Source: Microvirga mediterraneensis (GTDB taxonomy: Bacteria > Pseudomonadota > Alphaproteobacteria > Rhizobiales > Beijerinckiaceae). Taken from it: 64,000 nucleotides of DNA. The notes beneath the pieces were generated by a model. That model was not told the DNA's origin and made no database searches. It saw nothing but the letters and a program-made list of their open reading frames with translations. Positions 43,437-53,502 of the stretch are shown piece after piece (position 1 is the first letter of the stretch; each line of letters begins with the position of its first letter). The stretch spans positions 3,201,001-3,265,000 of the forward strand of contig NZ_JACDXJ010000001.1 of NCBI RefSeq assembly GCF_013520865.1, read 5' to 3'. Position numbers and translations under genes: made by a program.

Positions 43437-45413
43437 CTATTCCTCCGCCTTGAGCACGATCAAGCGTGCCCCTTCCGCCACCTGCGCGCCCGGCTCAGCG
43501 GCGATCTCCGCTACCTCGGCGTCGGAAGGTGCCACCAGCACATGCTCCATCTTCATCGCTTCGACGATGGCAAGCCGTTGCCCCTTCTCGACCCGGTCGC
43601 CCGGCTGCACGAAGACGGCGATGAGCTTGCCGTGCATCGGCGCCTTGACGCTGCCGCCCTCGTCCATGTGTTCGAGGTCGACCTCGAAGGGGTCGTAGGG
43701 CTGGACCAGCGTCTGGCGCCCGTTGCGAATGATGTAGACGCCATGTGGCGCTTCCACCTCCTGATCGACCTGCGCATCGTCCCATGGATCGCTGGAGCCG
43801 AAGGCGACGGTGCTTGCGCCAGGATGCTCGTGGCTGAACACCTCGCGGGCTTCGAGGCGCTCACCATCGACGCGCAGCGGAACGCCGACGCTGCGAAGCC
43901 CCAGAAGCTGGAATCCGTCCGGCATGGACCAGGGCGACGATGGCTCGTCGCTCTTCTGGAGTTCAGCCATGCGCAGCCGCTCGATCTCCCGCGAAATCAG
44001 TGCCGAGGCGCCGAACGACACCGCGACCTCGTCCAACGGCTGCGGACCGACACCAAGGCTCGCGAGGTTCCGGTCGATGAAGCCGGTATCGAACTGCCCT
44101 GCCCTGAATCCTTCGGCCTCACACAACTTCTTCAGGAAGGCCGCGTTGGTCTTCGGGCCCGCGACGATCGTCCGCCCGAGCGCCTCCGCCAGCTGGTCCA
44201 AGGCCTCTTCGCGGGTCGCGCCATGGGCGATAACCTTCGCGATCATGGGATCGTAATAGGGCGTGACATCGGCCCCGGCCTCGACGCCGGTATCAATGCG
44301 GATGCCCTCACCCTCCAGAAATTCCAGCGCCCAGAGCTTGCCCGTCGACGGCAGAAACTCCTTCTCCGGATCCTCCGCGTAAAGGCGTGCCTCGACCGCA
44401 TGACCGTCGATGGCGAGATCCTCCTGCGTAAAGGGCAGCGTCTCGCCGGACGCGGCGCGGAACTGCAACTCGACGAGATCGAGCCCGGTGATCGCTTCCG
44501 TCACCGGGTGCTCCACCTGGAGGCGGGTGTTCATTTCCATGAAATAGAAGCGGTCGGGACGAAGCCCTTCCCGGCCATCGGCGATGAACTCCACCGTGCC
44601 GGCGCCCACATAGCCCACGGCACGGGCCGCCTCGACGGCGGCTTGCCCCATCGTCTGGCGCATCTCGGGCGTCATGCCCGGAGCCGGCGCCTCCTCGATC
44701 ACCTTCTGGTGGCGGCGCTGGAGCGAGCAGTCGCGCTCGAAGAGATGTACCACATTGCCGTGGCCGTCGGCGAAGACCTGGATCTCGATGTGACGCGGGG
44801 AAAGGATGTACTTCTCCACCAGCACGCGCGGATCGCCGAAGGCGTTTTGCGCCTCGCGCTGGGCGCTCTCCAAGGCCGCGTCGAAATCGGCCGCCTTCTC
44901 GACCCGCCTCATGCCCTTGCCGCCGCCGCCGGCGACAGCCTTGATGAGAACCGGATAGCCGATCTCATAGGCCTTCTGGCGCAGGAAGTCCGGATCCTGC
45001 TTGGAGCCATGGTACCCGGGAACGACCGGGACACCTGCCTGCTGGACGAGCGCCTTGGCGGCATCCTTCAGTCCCATGGCCTTGATGGCGGAAGCCGGCG
45101 GCCCGACGAAGACGATGCCGTTCGCCGCGCAAGCCTCGGCGAACTCGGCGCGCTCGGACAGGAACCCGTAGCCAGGATGGATGGAGGCGGCCCCCGTGCG
45201 CTTCGCGACGTCGATGATCCGGTCGATCCGAAGGTAGCTCTCGCGAGCGGGCGGCGGGCCGATGAGATGAGCCTCGTCCGCCATCTGCACGAAGAGCGAA
45301 TCCGCGTCGGCCTCCGAATAGACCGCGATGGTGCGCATCCCCAGCCGCTTGGCGGTGCGGATGATGCGGCAGGCGATCTCGCCGCGATTGGCGATCAGGA
45401 CACTCTCGAGCAT
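43437..45413 (-). CDS. Acyl-CoA carboxylase alpha subunit (biotin carboxylase + BCCP), MccA-like
   Basis: A 658-residue biotin-dependent carboxylase subunit. The biotin carboxylase domain (LIANRGEIACRIIRTAKRLG, ATP-grasp KAVAGGGGKGMRRV, EMNTRLQVEHPVTE) is followed by the BT linker and a C-terminal biotinyl domain with the biotin lysine in EAMKMEH and the upstream KAPMHGKLIAVFVQPGD. This tail is closer to methylcrotonyl-CoA carboxylase alpha than to propionyl-CoA carboxylase, but no beta subunit or leucine-catabolic gene is present nearby, so the substrate is unsure. The ATG at 45413 has AAGGG six bases upstream; 45419 would leave no room for a ribosome site. Confidence 0.9.
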   Translation of the reverse strand: MLESVLIANRGEIACRIIRTAKRLGMRTIAVYSEADADSLFVQMADEAHLIGPPPARESYLRIDRIIDVAKRTGAASIHPGYGFLSERAEFAEACAANGIVFVGPPASAIKAMGLKDAAKALVQQAGVPVVPGYHGSKQDPDFLRQKAYEIGYPVLIKAVAGGGGKGMRRVEKAADFDAALESAQREAQNAFGDPRVLVEKYILSPRHIEIQVFADGHGNVVHLFERDCSLQRRHQKVIEEAPAPGMTPEMRQTMGQAAVEAARAVGYVGAGTVEFIADGREGLRPDRFYFMEMNTRLQVEHPVTEAITGLDLVELQFRAASGETLPFTQEDLAIDGHAVEARLYAEDPEKEFLPSTGKLWALEFLEGEGIRIDTGVEAGADVTPYYDPMIAKVIAHGATREEALDQLAEALGRTIVAGPKTNAAFLKKLCEAEGFRAGQFDTGFIDRNLASLGVGPQPLDEVAVSFGASALISREIERLRMAELQKSDEPSSPWSMPDGFQLLGLRSVGVPLRVDGERLEAREVFSHEHPGASTVAFGSSDPWDDAQVDQEVEAPHGVYIIRNGRQTLVQPYDPFEVDLEHMDEGGSVKAPMHGKLIAVFVQPGDRVEKGQRLAIVEAMKMEHVLVAPSDAEVAEIAAEPGAQVAEGARLIVLKAEE

Positions 45414-45735
45414 TTCCATCCCTTACCAGATTTTCCAGTCCCGGTTTTGGGAAACCTAGAGCAAACCTCAAGGGACTTGTCACGCCTGAACATCTTGGAG
45501 GTCCAGGAGGCTGTTCCACGAGGCGAGGAAGGCCACCTACGATTGTTGGGAAGAAGCGTGCTCCTCCACAGATCAAGTGGCCCCTTCCCTGAAGGTGGAC
45601 GGCAACAGCCGCGTTTTCTTCCTCCAACAGAGGACGAGCCCGGCAAACTTCTTGGCCAGAAGGCGCTCCACCACGCAGATGCAACTATGTGCAACTTCCC
45701 TCTTGCCGAGGCGCTTGATCCGAGCTAGCCTCTTC
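45414..45735. other. Intergenic region between divergent carboxylase and mntH genes
   Basis: About 320 bp. Apart from a repeat of TGCAACT at 45680 and 45690 near the mntH operator I see nothing definite; open frames on either strand have no ribosome sites or recognisable content. Confidence 0.35.
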
Positions 45736-45752
45736 TTGCAAATAGTTTGCAA
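45736..45752. promoter_or_regulatory. Mur/MntR-like operator of mntH
   Basis: TTGCAAA-TAG-TTTGCAA is a perfect 7-bp inverted repeat with a 3-bp centre, ending 15 bp before the mntH start. A TGCAA/TTGCA palindrome at mntH is the expected form of the Mn-responsive Fur-type (Mur) box of Rhizobiales. Confidence 0.6.
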
Positions 45753-45767
45753 CTGCAGAAAGTGCCC

Positions 45768-47114
45768 ATGCATCAGCCCGCCCCTGTTTCCCTCGTGCGA
45801 AAGGCCGCGTGGCGGCACTCTTCGGAACTGGCCTCCCTGCCGGAGGTGAATCGGTCGATTGCGATCCGTCCGGGGTCGGTCTGGCGGCGGGCGGCGGCCT
45901 TCCTGGGTCCGGGCTATCTGGTAGCTGTCGGCTATATGGATCCAGGCAACTGGGCGACCTCCATCGCCGGTGGGTCCAAATACGGCTACGCCCTGCTGTC
46001 GGTGGCGCTGATCTCCAACGTCATGGCGATCATTCTGCAATCTCTCTGCGCCCGCCTGGCGGTCGCCACGGGCCGCGACCTCGCCCAGGCCTGCCGGGAC
46101 GCCTATCCGAAGCCGGTTTCGTGGATTCTCTGGTTTCTGGCTGAACTCGCCATCTGCGCCACGGACCTCGCGGAAGTGATCGGCACGGCCATTGGCCTGA
46201 ACCTGCTTTTCGACGTTCCGCTCGAAATCGGCGTCGTCATCACGGCACTCGACGTGTTCCTGATCCTCTACCTGCAGAATCTCGGCTTCCGCTGGGTCGA
46301 GGCCTTCATCATCACCCTGCTCGGCGTCATCGCAGTCTGCTTCGGCATCCAGATCGCCATGGCGGATCCCGATTGGGCCGGGGTGATCACCGGATTCGCC
46401 CCGACGACCGAGATCGTCACCAATCCAGACATGCTCTATCTCGCCCTCGGCATCCTGGGCGCGACGGTCATGCCGCATAACCTCTACCTGCATTCTGGCA
46501 TCGTGCAGACCCGCGCCTACGGCGACACGCTGCCGGAACGGCGCGAGGCGCTGCGCTTCGCAACGCTCGACTCGACCATCGCGCTCATGTTCGCGCTGAC
46601 GATCAACGCGTCCCTGCTGATCCTGGCAGCCGCCGCCTTCCACCACACGGGCAGGACCGAAATCGCCGAACTCGGGGAGGCCCATACTCTGCTCCAGCCG
46701 ATCCTCGGCAGCGCCATCGCGCCGATGCTTTTCGGCCTGTCGCTCCTCTGCTGCGGCCTGAACTCCACCGTCACGGCCACCATGGCGGGCCAGATCGTCA
46801 TGGAGGGCTTCATCAACTTCAAGATGCAGCCCTGGCTGCGCCGCCTGATCACCCGGGGAATCGCCATCGTCCCGGCAGCCGCCGTCACCATCGCCTATGG
46901 CGAGGGCGGGACCGCGAAGCTCCTTATCCTGAGCCAGGTGATCCTGAGCCTCCAGCTCCCCTTCGCGGTCATTCCCTTGGTGACCATGACGGCCTCGAAG
47001 GCCAAGATGGGCGACCTCGTCACGCCGCGCTGGCTCACGGTCATCGCAGGTATCATCGCCGCCGTCATCGTGGCGTTGAACGTGAAGCTGCTGGTGGATT
47101 TCGTGCTAGGGTAA
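45768..47114 (+). CDS. mntH: Nramp-type Mn2+/divalent metal transporter
   Basis: A 448-residue inner-membrane proton-coupled metal importer. The metal-binding DPGN of TM1 ([14 protein letters not shown]) and MPH of TM6 ([19 protein letters not shown]) are intact; eleven hydrophobic segments are visible. The start [12 protein letters not shown] at 45768 follows the operator. The palindrome just upstream suggests repression when manganese is plentiful. Transcribed alone. Confidence 0.95.
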   Translation: MHQPAPVSLVRKAAWRHSSELASLPEVNRSIAIRPGSVWRRAAAFLGPGYLVAVGYMDPGNWATSIAGGSKYGYALLSVALISNVMAIILQSLCARLAVATGRDLAQACRDAYPKPVSWILWFLAELAICATDLAEVIGTAIGLNLLFDVPLEIGVVITALDVFLILYLQNLGFRWVEAFIITLLGVIAVCFGIQIAMADPDWAGVITGFAPTTEIVTNPDMLYLALGILGATVMPHNLYLHSGIVQTRAYGDTLPERREALRFATLDSTIALMFALTINASLLILAAAAFHHTGRTEIAELGEAHTLLQPILGSAIAPMLFGLSLLCCGLNSTVTATMAGQIVMEGFINFKMQPWLRRLITRGIAIVPAAAVTIAYGEGGTAKLLILSQVILSLQLPFAVIPLVTMTASKAKMGDLVTPRWLTVIAGIIAAVIVALNVKLLVDFVLG

Positions 47115-47175
47115 GGCGCGCTCCCGCGTCTTGTCATTCCCGACCCTGCGAAACGCCAGGACCACCCTATCCGTC

Positions 47176-47198
47176 ATGGCCGGCCTTACGCCGGCCAT
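47176..47198. repeat. Dispersed GGCCGGC palindrome, copy at 47.2 kb
   Basis: CGTC then ATGGCCGGC-N5-GCCGGCCAT, the same 9-bp perfect stem as at 10083, in the convergent gap after mntH. Confidence 0.7.
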
Positions 47199-47234
47199 CT
47201 CGCTTGGAACGCATTGCGCCGTCCAGAAACGAAA

Positions 47235-47256
47235 TCACCGGCACAAGGCCGGCGAT
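47235..47256. repeat. Dispersed GGCCGGC palindrome, inverted copy
   Basis: ATCACCGGC / GCCGGCGAT with a short loop, followed by GACG, i.e. the family in the opposite orientation 40 bp from the previous copy. Confidence 0.6.
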
Positions 47257-47279
47257 GACGTGGGCGGGAACGGTCGGCC

Positions 47280-49988
47280 TTACGCGTCCTTCAGACGTCC
47301 CAAAGCCTCTTCCATCTTCACCTTGCGGGCCAGGGCTTCGTCGCGGCGCTCGCGCTGCTCCTCAACGACCTCCTCAGGCGCACGCTTGATGAAGTCGGCG
47401 TTTCCGAGCTTCGCGTCGATCTTCGCCACATCCGCATCGAGCTTCTGGATTTCCTTGGCGAGGCGGGCGCGTTCGGCGTCGAGGTCGATCACACCTTCCA
47501 GCGGCAGGGCCGCCACTTCGCCGCGGATCAGAAGCTGGATCGAGCTCTTGGGAGCCGCATCGGCGAAGGAGATCTCGGACAGGCGCGCGAGGCGCTTCAC
47601 GATCTCGCCCCAGCGCCCGGCGCGGGCCTTCACGTCTTCCGAAGACGCAACGAGCGCGAGCGGGATCTGCGCACCGGCCGGAACGTTCGTCTCGGAACGG
47701 GCGGAGCGGATCTCCGTGACGAGATCCACCACCCAGCCGATCTCGGCTTCGGCCTGCGGGTCGATCAGGCGATCGAGGTTCGACCAGGGCGCGAGCGCCA
47801 GGATCGTCTCGCGCTTCGGACCCTCCTGCCCTTTCACCTCCCACAGCTCCTCCGTGAGGAAGGGCATGATCGGATGCAGGAGCTTGCAGATCTCGTCCAG
47901 GATGAACGCGATGGTCGCGCGGGTCTCATCCTTGGCGGGCGAATCCGCGCCCTGCAGCACGGGCTTGGAGAGTTCGAGCGTCCAATCGCAGAACACGTTC
48001 CACACGAAGCGGTAGGCAGCGCCGGCCGCCTCGTTGAACTTGTAGCCCTGGATGCCGGCAGCGACCTCGTTGATCGCCTTCGCGCATTCGCTGAGCGCCC
48101 ACTTGTTGAGCGTCTCCTTCACCGAGGCGGGATCGAATCCGTCGACGCGCTTGCACTCGTTCATCTCGGCGAAGCGGGCCGCGTTCCAGATCTTGGTCGC
48201 GAAGTTGCGGTAGTTCTCGACGCGCTGAACGGACAGCTTGATGTCGCGCCCTTGGGCGGCCATCGAGGTGAGCGTCATGCGCAACGCATCCGCGCCGTAC
48301 TGCTCCACCACGTCGAGCGGGTCGATGACGTTGCCTTTCGACTTCGACATCTTGGCGCCCTTCTCGTCACGGACGAGGGCGTGGATATAGACCGTGTCGA
48401 AGGGCACTTCATCCATGAAGTGCAGGCCCATCATCATCATCCGGGCGACCCAGAAGAAAATGATATCGAAGCCCGTGACGAGGGTGTTGGTCGGGTAATA
48501 GCGCTCCAGTTCCGGCGTATCGTCCGGCCAGCCCAGGGTCGAGAATGGCCACAGGGCGGAGGAGAACCAGGTGTCGAGCACGTCCTCGTCCCGCCTGAGC
48601 GGCACGTCGCGACCGTTCTTCGCACGAGCCTGGGCCTTGGCCTCGTCCTCGCTCAGGGCGACATAGACATTGCCCTGATCGTCATACCAGGCGGGGATCT
48701 GGTGGCCCCACCAGAGCTGGCGCGAGACGCACCAGGGCTCAATGTTCTCGAGCCACTGGAAGTAAGTCTTCTCCCAGTTCTCCGGCACGAACTTGGTCTG
48801 GCCCTTGCGCACCACGTCGAGCGCCCTGTCCGCCAGGGGTTTTACGTTCAGGTACCACTGATCCGTGAGGTAGGGCTCGATCACCACGTTGGAGCGGTCG
48901 CCATGCGGCACGGTGTGGCCGTGCGGCTCGATCTGAACGAGGATCTCGCGCTCTTCCAGCATCGCGACGATGCGCTTGCGCGCCTCGAAGCGGTCCATGC
49001 CTTCGAGGGCCAGCACCGCCTTGAGATCGTCGGACTGGGCAAGTCCGTCGAGGAAAGCCTCATTGCCGGCCAGCCTCAGTTCGGCCTCGGTGCCGAAGAT
49101 GTTGATCAGCGGCAGCTTGTGGCGCTTGCCGACCTCGAAATCGTTGAAATCGTGCGCGGGCGTGATCTTCACCGCGCCGGTGCCCTTCTCCGGGTCCGAA
49201 TACTCGTCGGCCACGATGGGAATGCGGCGGCCGGTGAGAGGCAGGATGGCGAACTTGCCGACCAGATCCCTGTAGCGCTCGTCCTCGGGATGAACGGCCA
49301 CGGCCACGTCGCCGAGCATCGTCTCGGGCCGGGTGGTGGCAACGGTGATGGACCGGTCAGGCATGCCCTCGATGGCATAGCGGATGTGCCAGAGGTTACC
49401 CTTCACCTCGACCTGGATCACCTCGAGGTCGGAAATCGCCGTCTGGAACTTGGGATCCCAGTTCACAAGGCGCTTATCCTTGTACATCAGACCCTGGTTA
49501 TAAAGGTCGACGAAGACCTTCAGGACGGCCTGGGACAGACCCTCGTCCATGGTGAAGCGCTCGCGCGACCAGTCGCAGGAGGCGCCGAGGCGCTTGAGCT
49601 GGCGCACGATGGTGCCGCCTGACTCCTCCTTCCACTCCCAGACCCGCTTCACGAATTCCTCGCGGCCGAGGTCGCGGCGTTGGATCTGGCGCTCGGCCAG
49701 TCGGCGCTCCACGACCATCTGGGTGGCGATGCCCGCATGGTCCATGCCCGGCTGCCAGAGCACGTCCTTGCCACGCATGCGCTCGAAGCGGCAGAGGATG
49801 TCCTGGATCGTATTGTTGAGAGCGTGCCCCATATGGAGCGAGCCGGTCACGTTCGGCGGCGGAATGACGATCGTGTACGGTACCGCGTCCTTGCGATCCG
49901 CACGGCCGGCCTTGAAGGCCTCGGCCTCTTCCCAGCGGGTGGAAATGCGAGCTTCGACAGCGGAGGGATCGAACGTCTTGTCCATCAT
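47280..49988 (-). CDS. valS: Valyl-tRNA synthetase
   Basis: A class I aminoacyl-tRNA synthetase charging tRNA-Val. The HIGH motif is NVTGSLHMGHALN, the KMSKS motif KMSKSKGNVIDPLD; the editing (CP1) domain with TTRPETMLGDVAVAVHPED lies between, and a C-terminal coiled coil (LAKEIQKLDADVAKIDAKLGN) ends the protein. 902 residues, complete. Start MMDKTFDPSAVE at 49988 (or the next ATG). popZ lies upstream on the same strand. Confidence 0.96.
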   Translation of the reverse strand: MMDKTFDPSAVEARISTRWEEAEAFKAGRADRKDAVPYTIVIPPPNVTGSLHMGHALNNTIQDILCRFERMRGKDVLWQPGMDHAGIATQMVVERRLAERQIQRRDLGREEFVKRVWEWKEESGGTIVRQLKRLGASCDWSRERFTMDEGLSQAVLKVFVDLYNQGLMYKDKRLVNWDPKFQTAISDLEVIQVEVKGNLWHIRYAIEGMPDRSITVATTRPETMLGDVAVAVHPEDERYRDLVGKFAILPLTGRRIPIVADEYSDPEKGTGAVKITPAHDFNDFEVGKRHKLPLINIFGTEAELRLAGNEAFLDGLAQSDDLKAVLALEGMDRFEARKRIVAMLEEREILVQIEPHGHTVPHGDRSNVVIEPYLTDQWYLNVKPLADRALDVVRKGQTKFVPENWEKTYFQWLENIEPWCVSRQLWWGHQIPAWYDDQGNVYVALSEDEAKAQARAKNGRDVPLRRDEDVLDTWFSSALWPFSTLGWPDDTPELERYYPTNTLVTGFDIIFFWVARMMMMGLHFMDEVPFDTVYIHALVRDEKGAKMSKSKGNVIDPLDVVEQYGADALRMTLTSMAAQGRDIKLSVQRVENYRNFATKIWNAARFAEMNECKRVDGFDPASVKETLNKWALSECAKAINEVAAGIQGYKFNEAAGAAYRFVWNVFCDWTLELSKPVLQGADSPAKDETRATIAFILDEICKLLHPIMPFLTEELWEVKGQEGPKRETILALAPWSNLDRLIDPQAEAEIGWVVDLVTEIRSARSETNVPAGAQIPLALVASSEDVKARAGRWGEIVKRLARLSEISFADAAPKSSIQLLIRGEVAALPLEGVIDLDAERARLAKEIQKLDADVAKIDAKLGNADFIKRAPEEVVEEQRERRDEALARKVKMEEALGRLKDA

Positions 49989-50206
49989 GATGAGTACCGG
50001 CCTTTGGGCGCGAGAAACGCGCAAGCAAGACGGCTACAAACCGGACGGATCGGTCGAAGTCAACAGAGGGGCGACAATCTGAGCGCTACAGGCCCGCGTT
50101 GAGGTGCCGCCTCGGCACTTCCCCTCGAAAGGTGTCAGCGGCGGGGGAGCCCGGCGAGCCCTTGCTCCCGCCCCGGGCGGTCCCTTGGGGCTATCTGCGT
50201 AGAATC

Positions 50207-50797
50207 CTACCCCCGGGAGCGGGTCACGCGCTCGATCTCGTCCCGGACGAGCCGCTCGACCAGGGAAGGAAGATTATCGTCGAGCCATGCCTTCAGCATG
50301 GGGCGCAGCATCTCCTTCATGAGATCGTCGACGGTCTGGGGCTGGCTTGGCCTGAGGGCTGCGCCGAGGCGGTCGAAGGCATCGGACACCGAGGCGCTGG
50401 CCGCGGTCGACATGAGAGCGTCTGCCGGAACAGATTGACTTGGAACCACCGGCGCGGCTGCCCTCGGCCGAATGACATGCGCAGCGGCAGGAACAGACAT
50501 CGGCTCATCCCGCTCCGGATGGGAATCCCGTTCCCCTCGAAGGCCCTCACCCGGAGGAATGTCGTCCACCAGGGCCTCTCCCCGGCTCCAGGGGCCGAGC
50601 ACAGGCTCGTTTCCGCCTGAGGCGATCAGCGGGGATACGTGAAGCTCCGCAATATCGAGGACGTTGCTCAATGGTGAGGAGCGTGGCTCATCGGCCTCCG
50701 AAGGGTCATCAACTTCATCGTCAGCGATGATACGCCTGATGGAAGCCAGAATCTCCTCCATCGACGGCTCATTAACCTTCAGGCCCGCAGAACCCAT
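50207..50797 (-). CDS. popZ: Polar organising protein PopZ (DUF2497)
   Basis: PopZ forms a polymeric matrix at the cell pole that anchors ParB-bound origins and recruits signalling proteins in alphaproteobacteria. The N-terminal helix SMEEILASIRRIIADDE is the client-binding H1, the ~100-residue middle is the variable acidic/Pro-rich linker, and the C-terminus PMLKAWLDDNLPSLVERLVRDEIERVTR is the oligomerisation block H3-H4. 196 residues from ATG at 50797; an ATG at 50836 is possible. The neighbours valS and tolC-pcm are the same as around popZ in relatives. Confidence 0.9.
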   Translation of the reverse strand: MGSAGLKVNEPSMEEILASIRRIIADDEVDDPSEADEPRSSPLSNVLDIAELHVSPLIASGGNEPVLGPWSRGEALVDDIPPGEGLRGERDSHPERDEPMSVPAAAHVIRPRAAAPVVPSQSVPADALMSTAASASVSDAFDRLGAALRPSQPQTVDDLMKEMLRPMLKAWLDDNLPSLVERLVRDEIERVTRSRG

Positions 50798-50880
50798 AGC
50801 CGCATCCAAATCGAAATAAGCAAGAATCACATTCAAATGAATGTAGATGAAGTATTTTACGCAAACTTAAAGAAAACAAG

Positions 50881-50910
50881 CGGGGCCAGAACTTTTTGGT
50901 TCTGGCCCCG
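50881..50910 (-). terminator. Intrinsic terminator of tolC
   Basis: A 12-bp perfect stem, CGGGGCCAGAAC / GTTCTGGCCCCG, 6-nt loop, followed on the minus strand by CTTGTTTTCTTT. Confidence 0.9.
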
Positions 50911-50917
50911 AAGCTTA

Positions 50918-52327
50918 CTAACGACCGTCTGGCGTACTCGTGCCGACCCAAAGATCTTTAACCTGCTCGTAATGAATCTTCGGGCTGTAGTGATTGACCC
51001 TGAGGCCGAGGGCGCGTGAATTGAGGCGCCCCATCGCGTTGACGAGGCTGTAGGACGCCACCACCCGGTCGCGCTGTGCAGTAATGAGATTCACGCGCGC
51101 ATTCAGCAGTTCCTGCTGAGCGTTCAACACGTCGAGGGTGGTGCGCTGGCCGACGCGAGCCTCCTCACGCACACCGCTCAACGCCGTCTCGGCCGCATCG
51201 ATCTGGGCCTGAGCGGCAACGATCTGGGCCCGAGCGGCCTCCAGCCGTCCCCAGGAGGAGCTTACGGCAGCGCGGACCTGATCGCGAACGGAATCGGCCT
51301 CAAGGCGACGCTGCCCGGCCACTTCCTTGGCTTGACGCGTCGCGGCATAAACTTGGCCGCCCTCATAGATCGGCACGGTCAGCCGCGCGACCACAGAGGC
51401 GGAAAGCGACGCATCGCCGGTCTGCCGCTGGTCATAGCGCTGATCGACGGCACCGGCGACACCCAGCTGCGGGGCGAGAGCGCCCTCCTCGATCTTAACC
51501 TGCAGCTCGGCCACGTCGACCGCATGCTGGCGCGCCTTGATGGCCGGATGCTCGTTCAGGGCGACTTTCAGTGCCGCATCGACATTACGTGGCGTCAGGC
51601 GATCCAGCGGACGACCGGGCGCGAGCTGGGCCGGTTCGACTCCGACGACCTGACGGTAAGTCGCGATGCTGTTGCGCAAGGTGGCTTCGGCCAGGCTGGC
51701 CTGAGACCGGGCGGCCGCAAGGCGCGCTTCCGCCTGTGCGACGTCCGTCCGTGTGACTTCGCCGACGTTGAAGCGATCCCGAGTCTGGCGCAGCTGCTCG
51801 TCGATCACCTCGACGTTGTTGCGCTGCAGGTCGAGGATCGCCGTATCCCGCAGAACATCCATGTAGGCGGTCGCGGCGTCGAGCAGAACGCTCTGCTCGG
51901 TGGTGTTCAGGCTTTCACGCGAACCGAGGACCGAGGATTCCGCCGCACGGACACGGTTCTGGGTCCGAAACCCGTCGAAAATAGTCTGGTTGACCTCGAC
52001 ACCGAACCCGCGCGGGTTCAGCGCGCTCTGGCTCGTCGTGTTCGGGGAAAAGCGCGACGAGGGTGTCTCGGCGGAGATCCAGCTCCGCCCGACATCGGCC
52101 ACCCCATTGACGACCGGCCGGTAGCCGGACTTGGCCTGGGCAACGGATTCGTCCGTCGCCCGGACGTTCGCGCGCTGGGCGTTCAGGTCAGGATTGTTGC
52201 CATAAGCGCGGGACAAAGCGCTTTCCAAGGTCTCGGCCGACACCCCGCCGGGGGCCATCAGCACGAACACCGAGGTCATCGCCCCAAAGAGCAAGGAATA
52301 CGTCTGCTTGGAATGCTTTTTCTTCAC
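50918..52327 (-). CDS. tolC: TolC-family outer membrane efflux/secretion channel
   Basis: TolC proteins form the outer-membrane duct of multidrug pumps and type I secretion. The internally repeated helical pattern is clear: ESALSRAYGNNPDLNAQRANVRA near the mature N-terminus and ALNEHPAIKARQHAVDVAELQVK in the second half, with the two outer-membrane strand regions between. The start is GTG at 52327 with GCAGGTG upstream; the signal peptide ends at APGGVSA. 469 residues. pcm-like gene is next upstream, popZ downstream, as in other alphaproteobacteria. Confidence 0.93.
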   Translation of the reverse strand: MKKKHSKQTYSLLFGAMTSVFVLMAPGGVSAETLESALSRAYGNNPDLNAQRANVRATDESVAQAKSGYRPVVNGVADVGRSWISAETPSSRFSPNTTSQSALNPRGFGVEVNQTIFDGFRTQNRVRAAESSVLGSRESLNTTEQSVLLDAATAYMDVLRDTAILDLQRNNVEVIDEQLRQTRDRFNVGEVTRTDVAQAEARLAAARSQASLAEATLRNSIATYRQVVGVEPAQLAPGRPLDRLTPRNVDAALKVALNEHPAIKARQHAVDVAELQVKIEEGALAPQLGVAGAVDQRYDQRQTGDASLSASVVARLTVPIYEGGQVYAATRQAKEVAGQRRLEADSVRDQVRAAVSSSWGRLEAARAQIVAAQAQIDAAETALSGVREEARVGQRTTLDVLNAQQELLNARVNLITAQRDRVVASYSLVNAMGRLNSRALGLRVNHYSPKIHYEQVKDLWVGTSTPDGR

Positions 52328-52530
52328 GCGCACCTGCCTAGCGACCAACACGGGACAATCGTGAGAGACGCCACTTTCAGAAACCACTGCGACTCAAAGC
52401 GCAACAATACCCAAGGGAACAGAGTCGGCAACAACGCGTTAGGGCCAACTCGATTTTAGCTTGGGAGTGGCGCAAAAAAGCGACACTCCCGGCTGGGGAA
52501 AATTATGGATTTGTTAGACTTTGGAGGAAA

Positions 52531-53193
52531 TTAGAACGTGAAGCCCGGGACCTGGACGAACGAGCCGAGGAGCGGCGCCGCGGCCTCGAACAGGCTGCGT
52601 TCGCCGATGGCATCGCCGGAACGGACATAAACTGTCGCACGGGCGGCACGTCCCCGCCCCTTGATGCAAACGAGGCGTCCGCCTTCGGCCAGCTGCTGGA
52701 GGAGCCCTTCGGGACGAACCTCGACGGCTCCGTTCACGAGAATAGCATCGTAGGGAGCGCCAGGAGCGTATCCCTGGTCGAGCGGACCGGTCACGACGGC
52801 GACATCGCCCGCACCGGACGCATTCAGGCATTGCCGGGCCGCGGCCGCAAGCCCCTCGTCCGATTCAAGAGCCGTCACCTGAGCACCGAGCCCGCGAAGG
52901 ACCGCCGAGGAGTACCCCCGACCACCGGCAACGTCGAGGACCTTGTCGCCCGCATCGATCGCGAGCGCCTGGATCATGCGACCCAGGATCATCGGAGAAA
53001 GCATGTAGCGGCTCTCGCCGCCGTCGCTGACAAGGATGTCCTGGTCGATATAGGCAAGGCTCTCGCGGCCCGGGAGCACGAAGAGCTCTCTCGGAACGCT
53101 GTCCATGGAATCCAGGAGGGACATGTCGTTCACATCGAAAGTGCGCAGCTGGCCATCAACCATCATGCGGCGCGCTTGGGTGAAATCGACCAT
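52531..53193 (-). CDS. Protein-L-isoaspartate O-methyltransferase family protein
   Basis: A 220-residue SAM-dependent methyltransferase of the PCMT family. N-terminal ARRMMVDGQLRTFDVND is the family start, SPMILGRMIQAL and VLDVAGGRGYSSAVL carry the substrate and SAM sites. Alphaproteobacterial members next to tolC lack some canonical Pcm residues, so repair of isoaspartate is not certain. Start ATG at 53193; an upstream frame would run through the tRNA-Cys gene and is rejected. Confidence 0.85.
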   Translation of the reverse strand: MVDFTQARRMMVDGQLRTFDVNDMSLLDSMDSVPRELFVLPGRESLAYIDQDILVSDGGESRYMLSPMILGRMIQALAIDAGDKVLDVAGGRGYSSAVLRGLGAQVTALESDEGLAAAARQCLNASGAGDVAVVTGPLDQGYAPGAPYDAILVNGAVEVRPEGLLQQLAEGGRLVCIKGRGRAARATVYVRSGDAIGERSLFEAAAPLLGSFVQVPGFTF

Positions 53194-53215
53194 GGATAGT
53201 GCCTTCAGAAATTGT

Positions 53216-53289
53216 TGGAGGCCTCGCCCGGAATCGAACCGGGGTGCAAGGATTTGCAGTCCTCTGCGTAACCACTCCGCCACGAGGCC
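53216..53289 (-). tRNA. tRNA-Cys (GCA)
   Basis: On the minus strand GGCCTCG pairs with CGAGGCC, the anticodon loop reads CTGCAAA (anticodon GCA), the T arm contains GGTTCGATTCC, and CCA is encoded. 74 nt including CCA, 22 bp upstream of the pcm-like gene. Confidence 0.96.
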
Positions 53290-53502
53290 ATCCGGGGCGT
53301 GTCACGAACGCGACGGCCGCTCAATAGCAATCATCCCCCCAAAGAGCAACAGCCCCTTTTCGATCCGTTACGACAACAATGCACTTGCAACCGTCGAAAC
53401 CCGTGCTATATGCCTCCCACCTCGCCGACGGACACCTCCTCAGGGACGCCGCGGCGCTCAAAGAAGCTTCGAGATCGGGCTTCTTCGAAGGTTAAGGCTT
53501 AT

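Noticed and set aside
53194-53283. N-terminal extension of the pcm-like protein
   Set aside because: The frame runs through the tRNA-Cys gene; the conserved protein begins at 53193.
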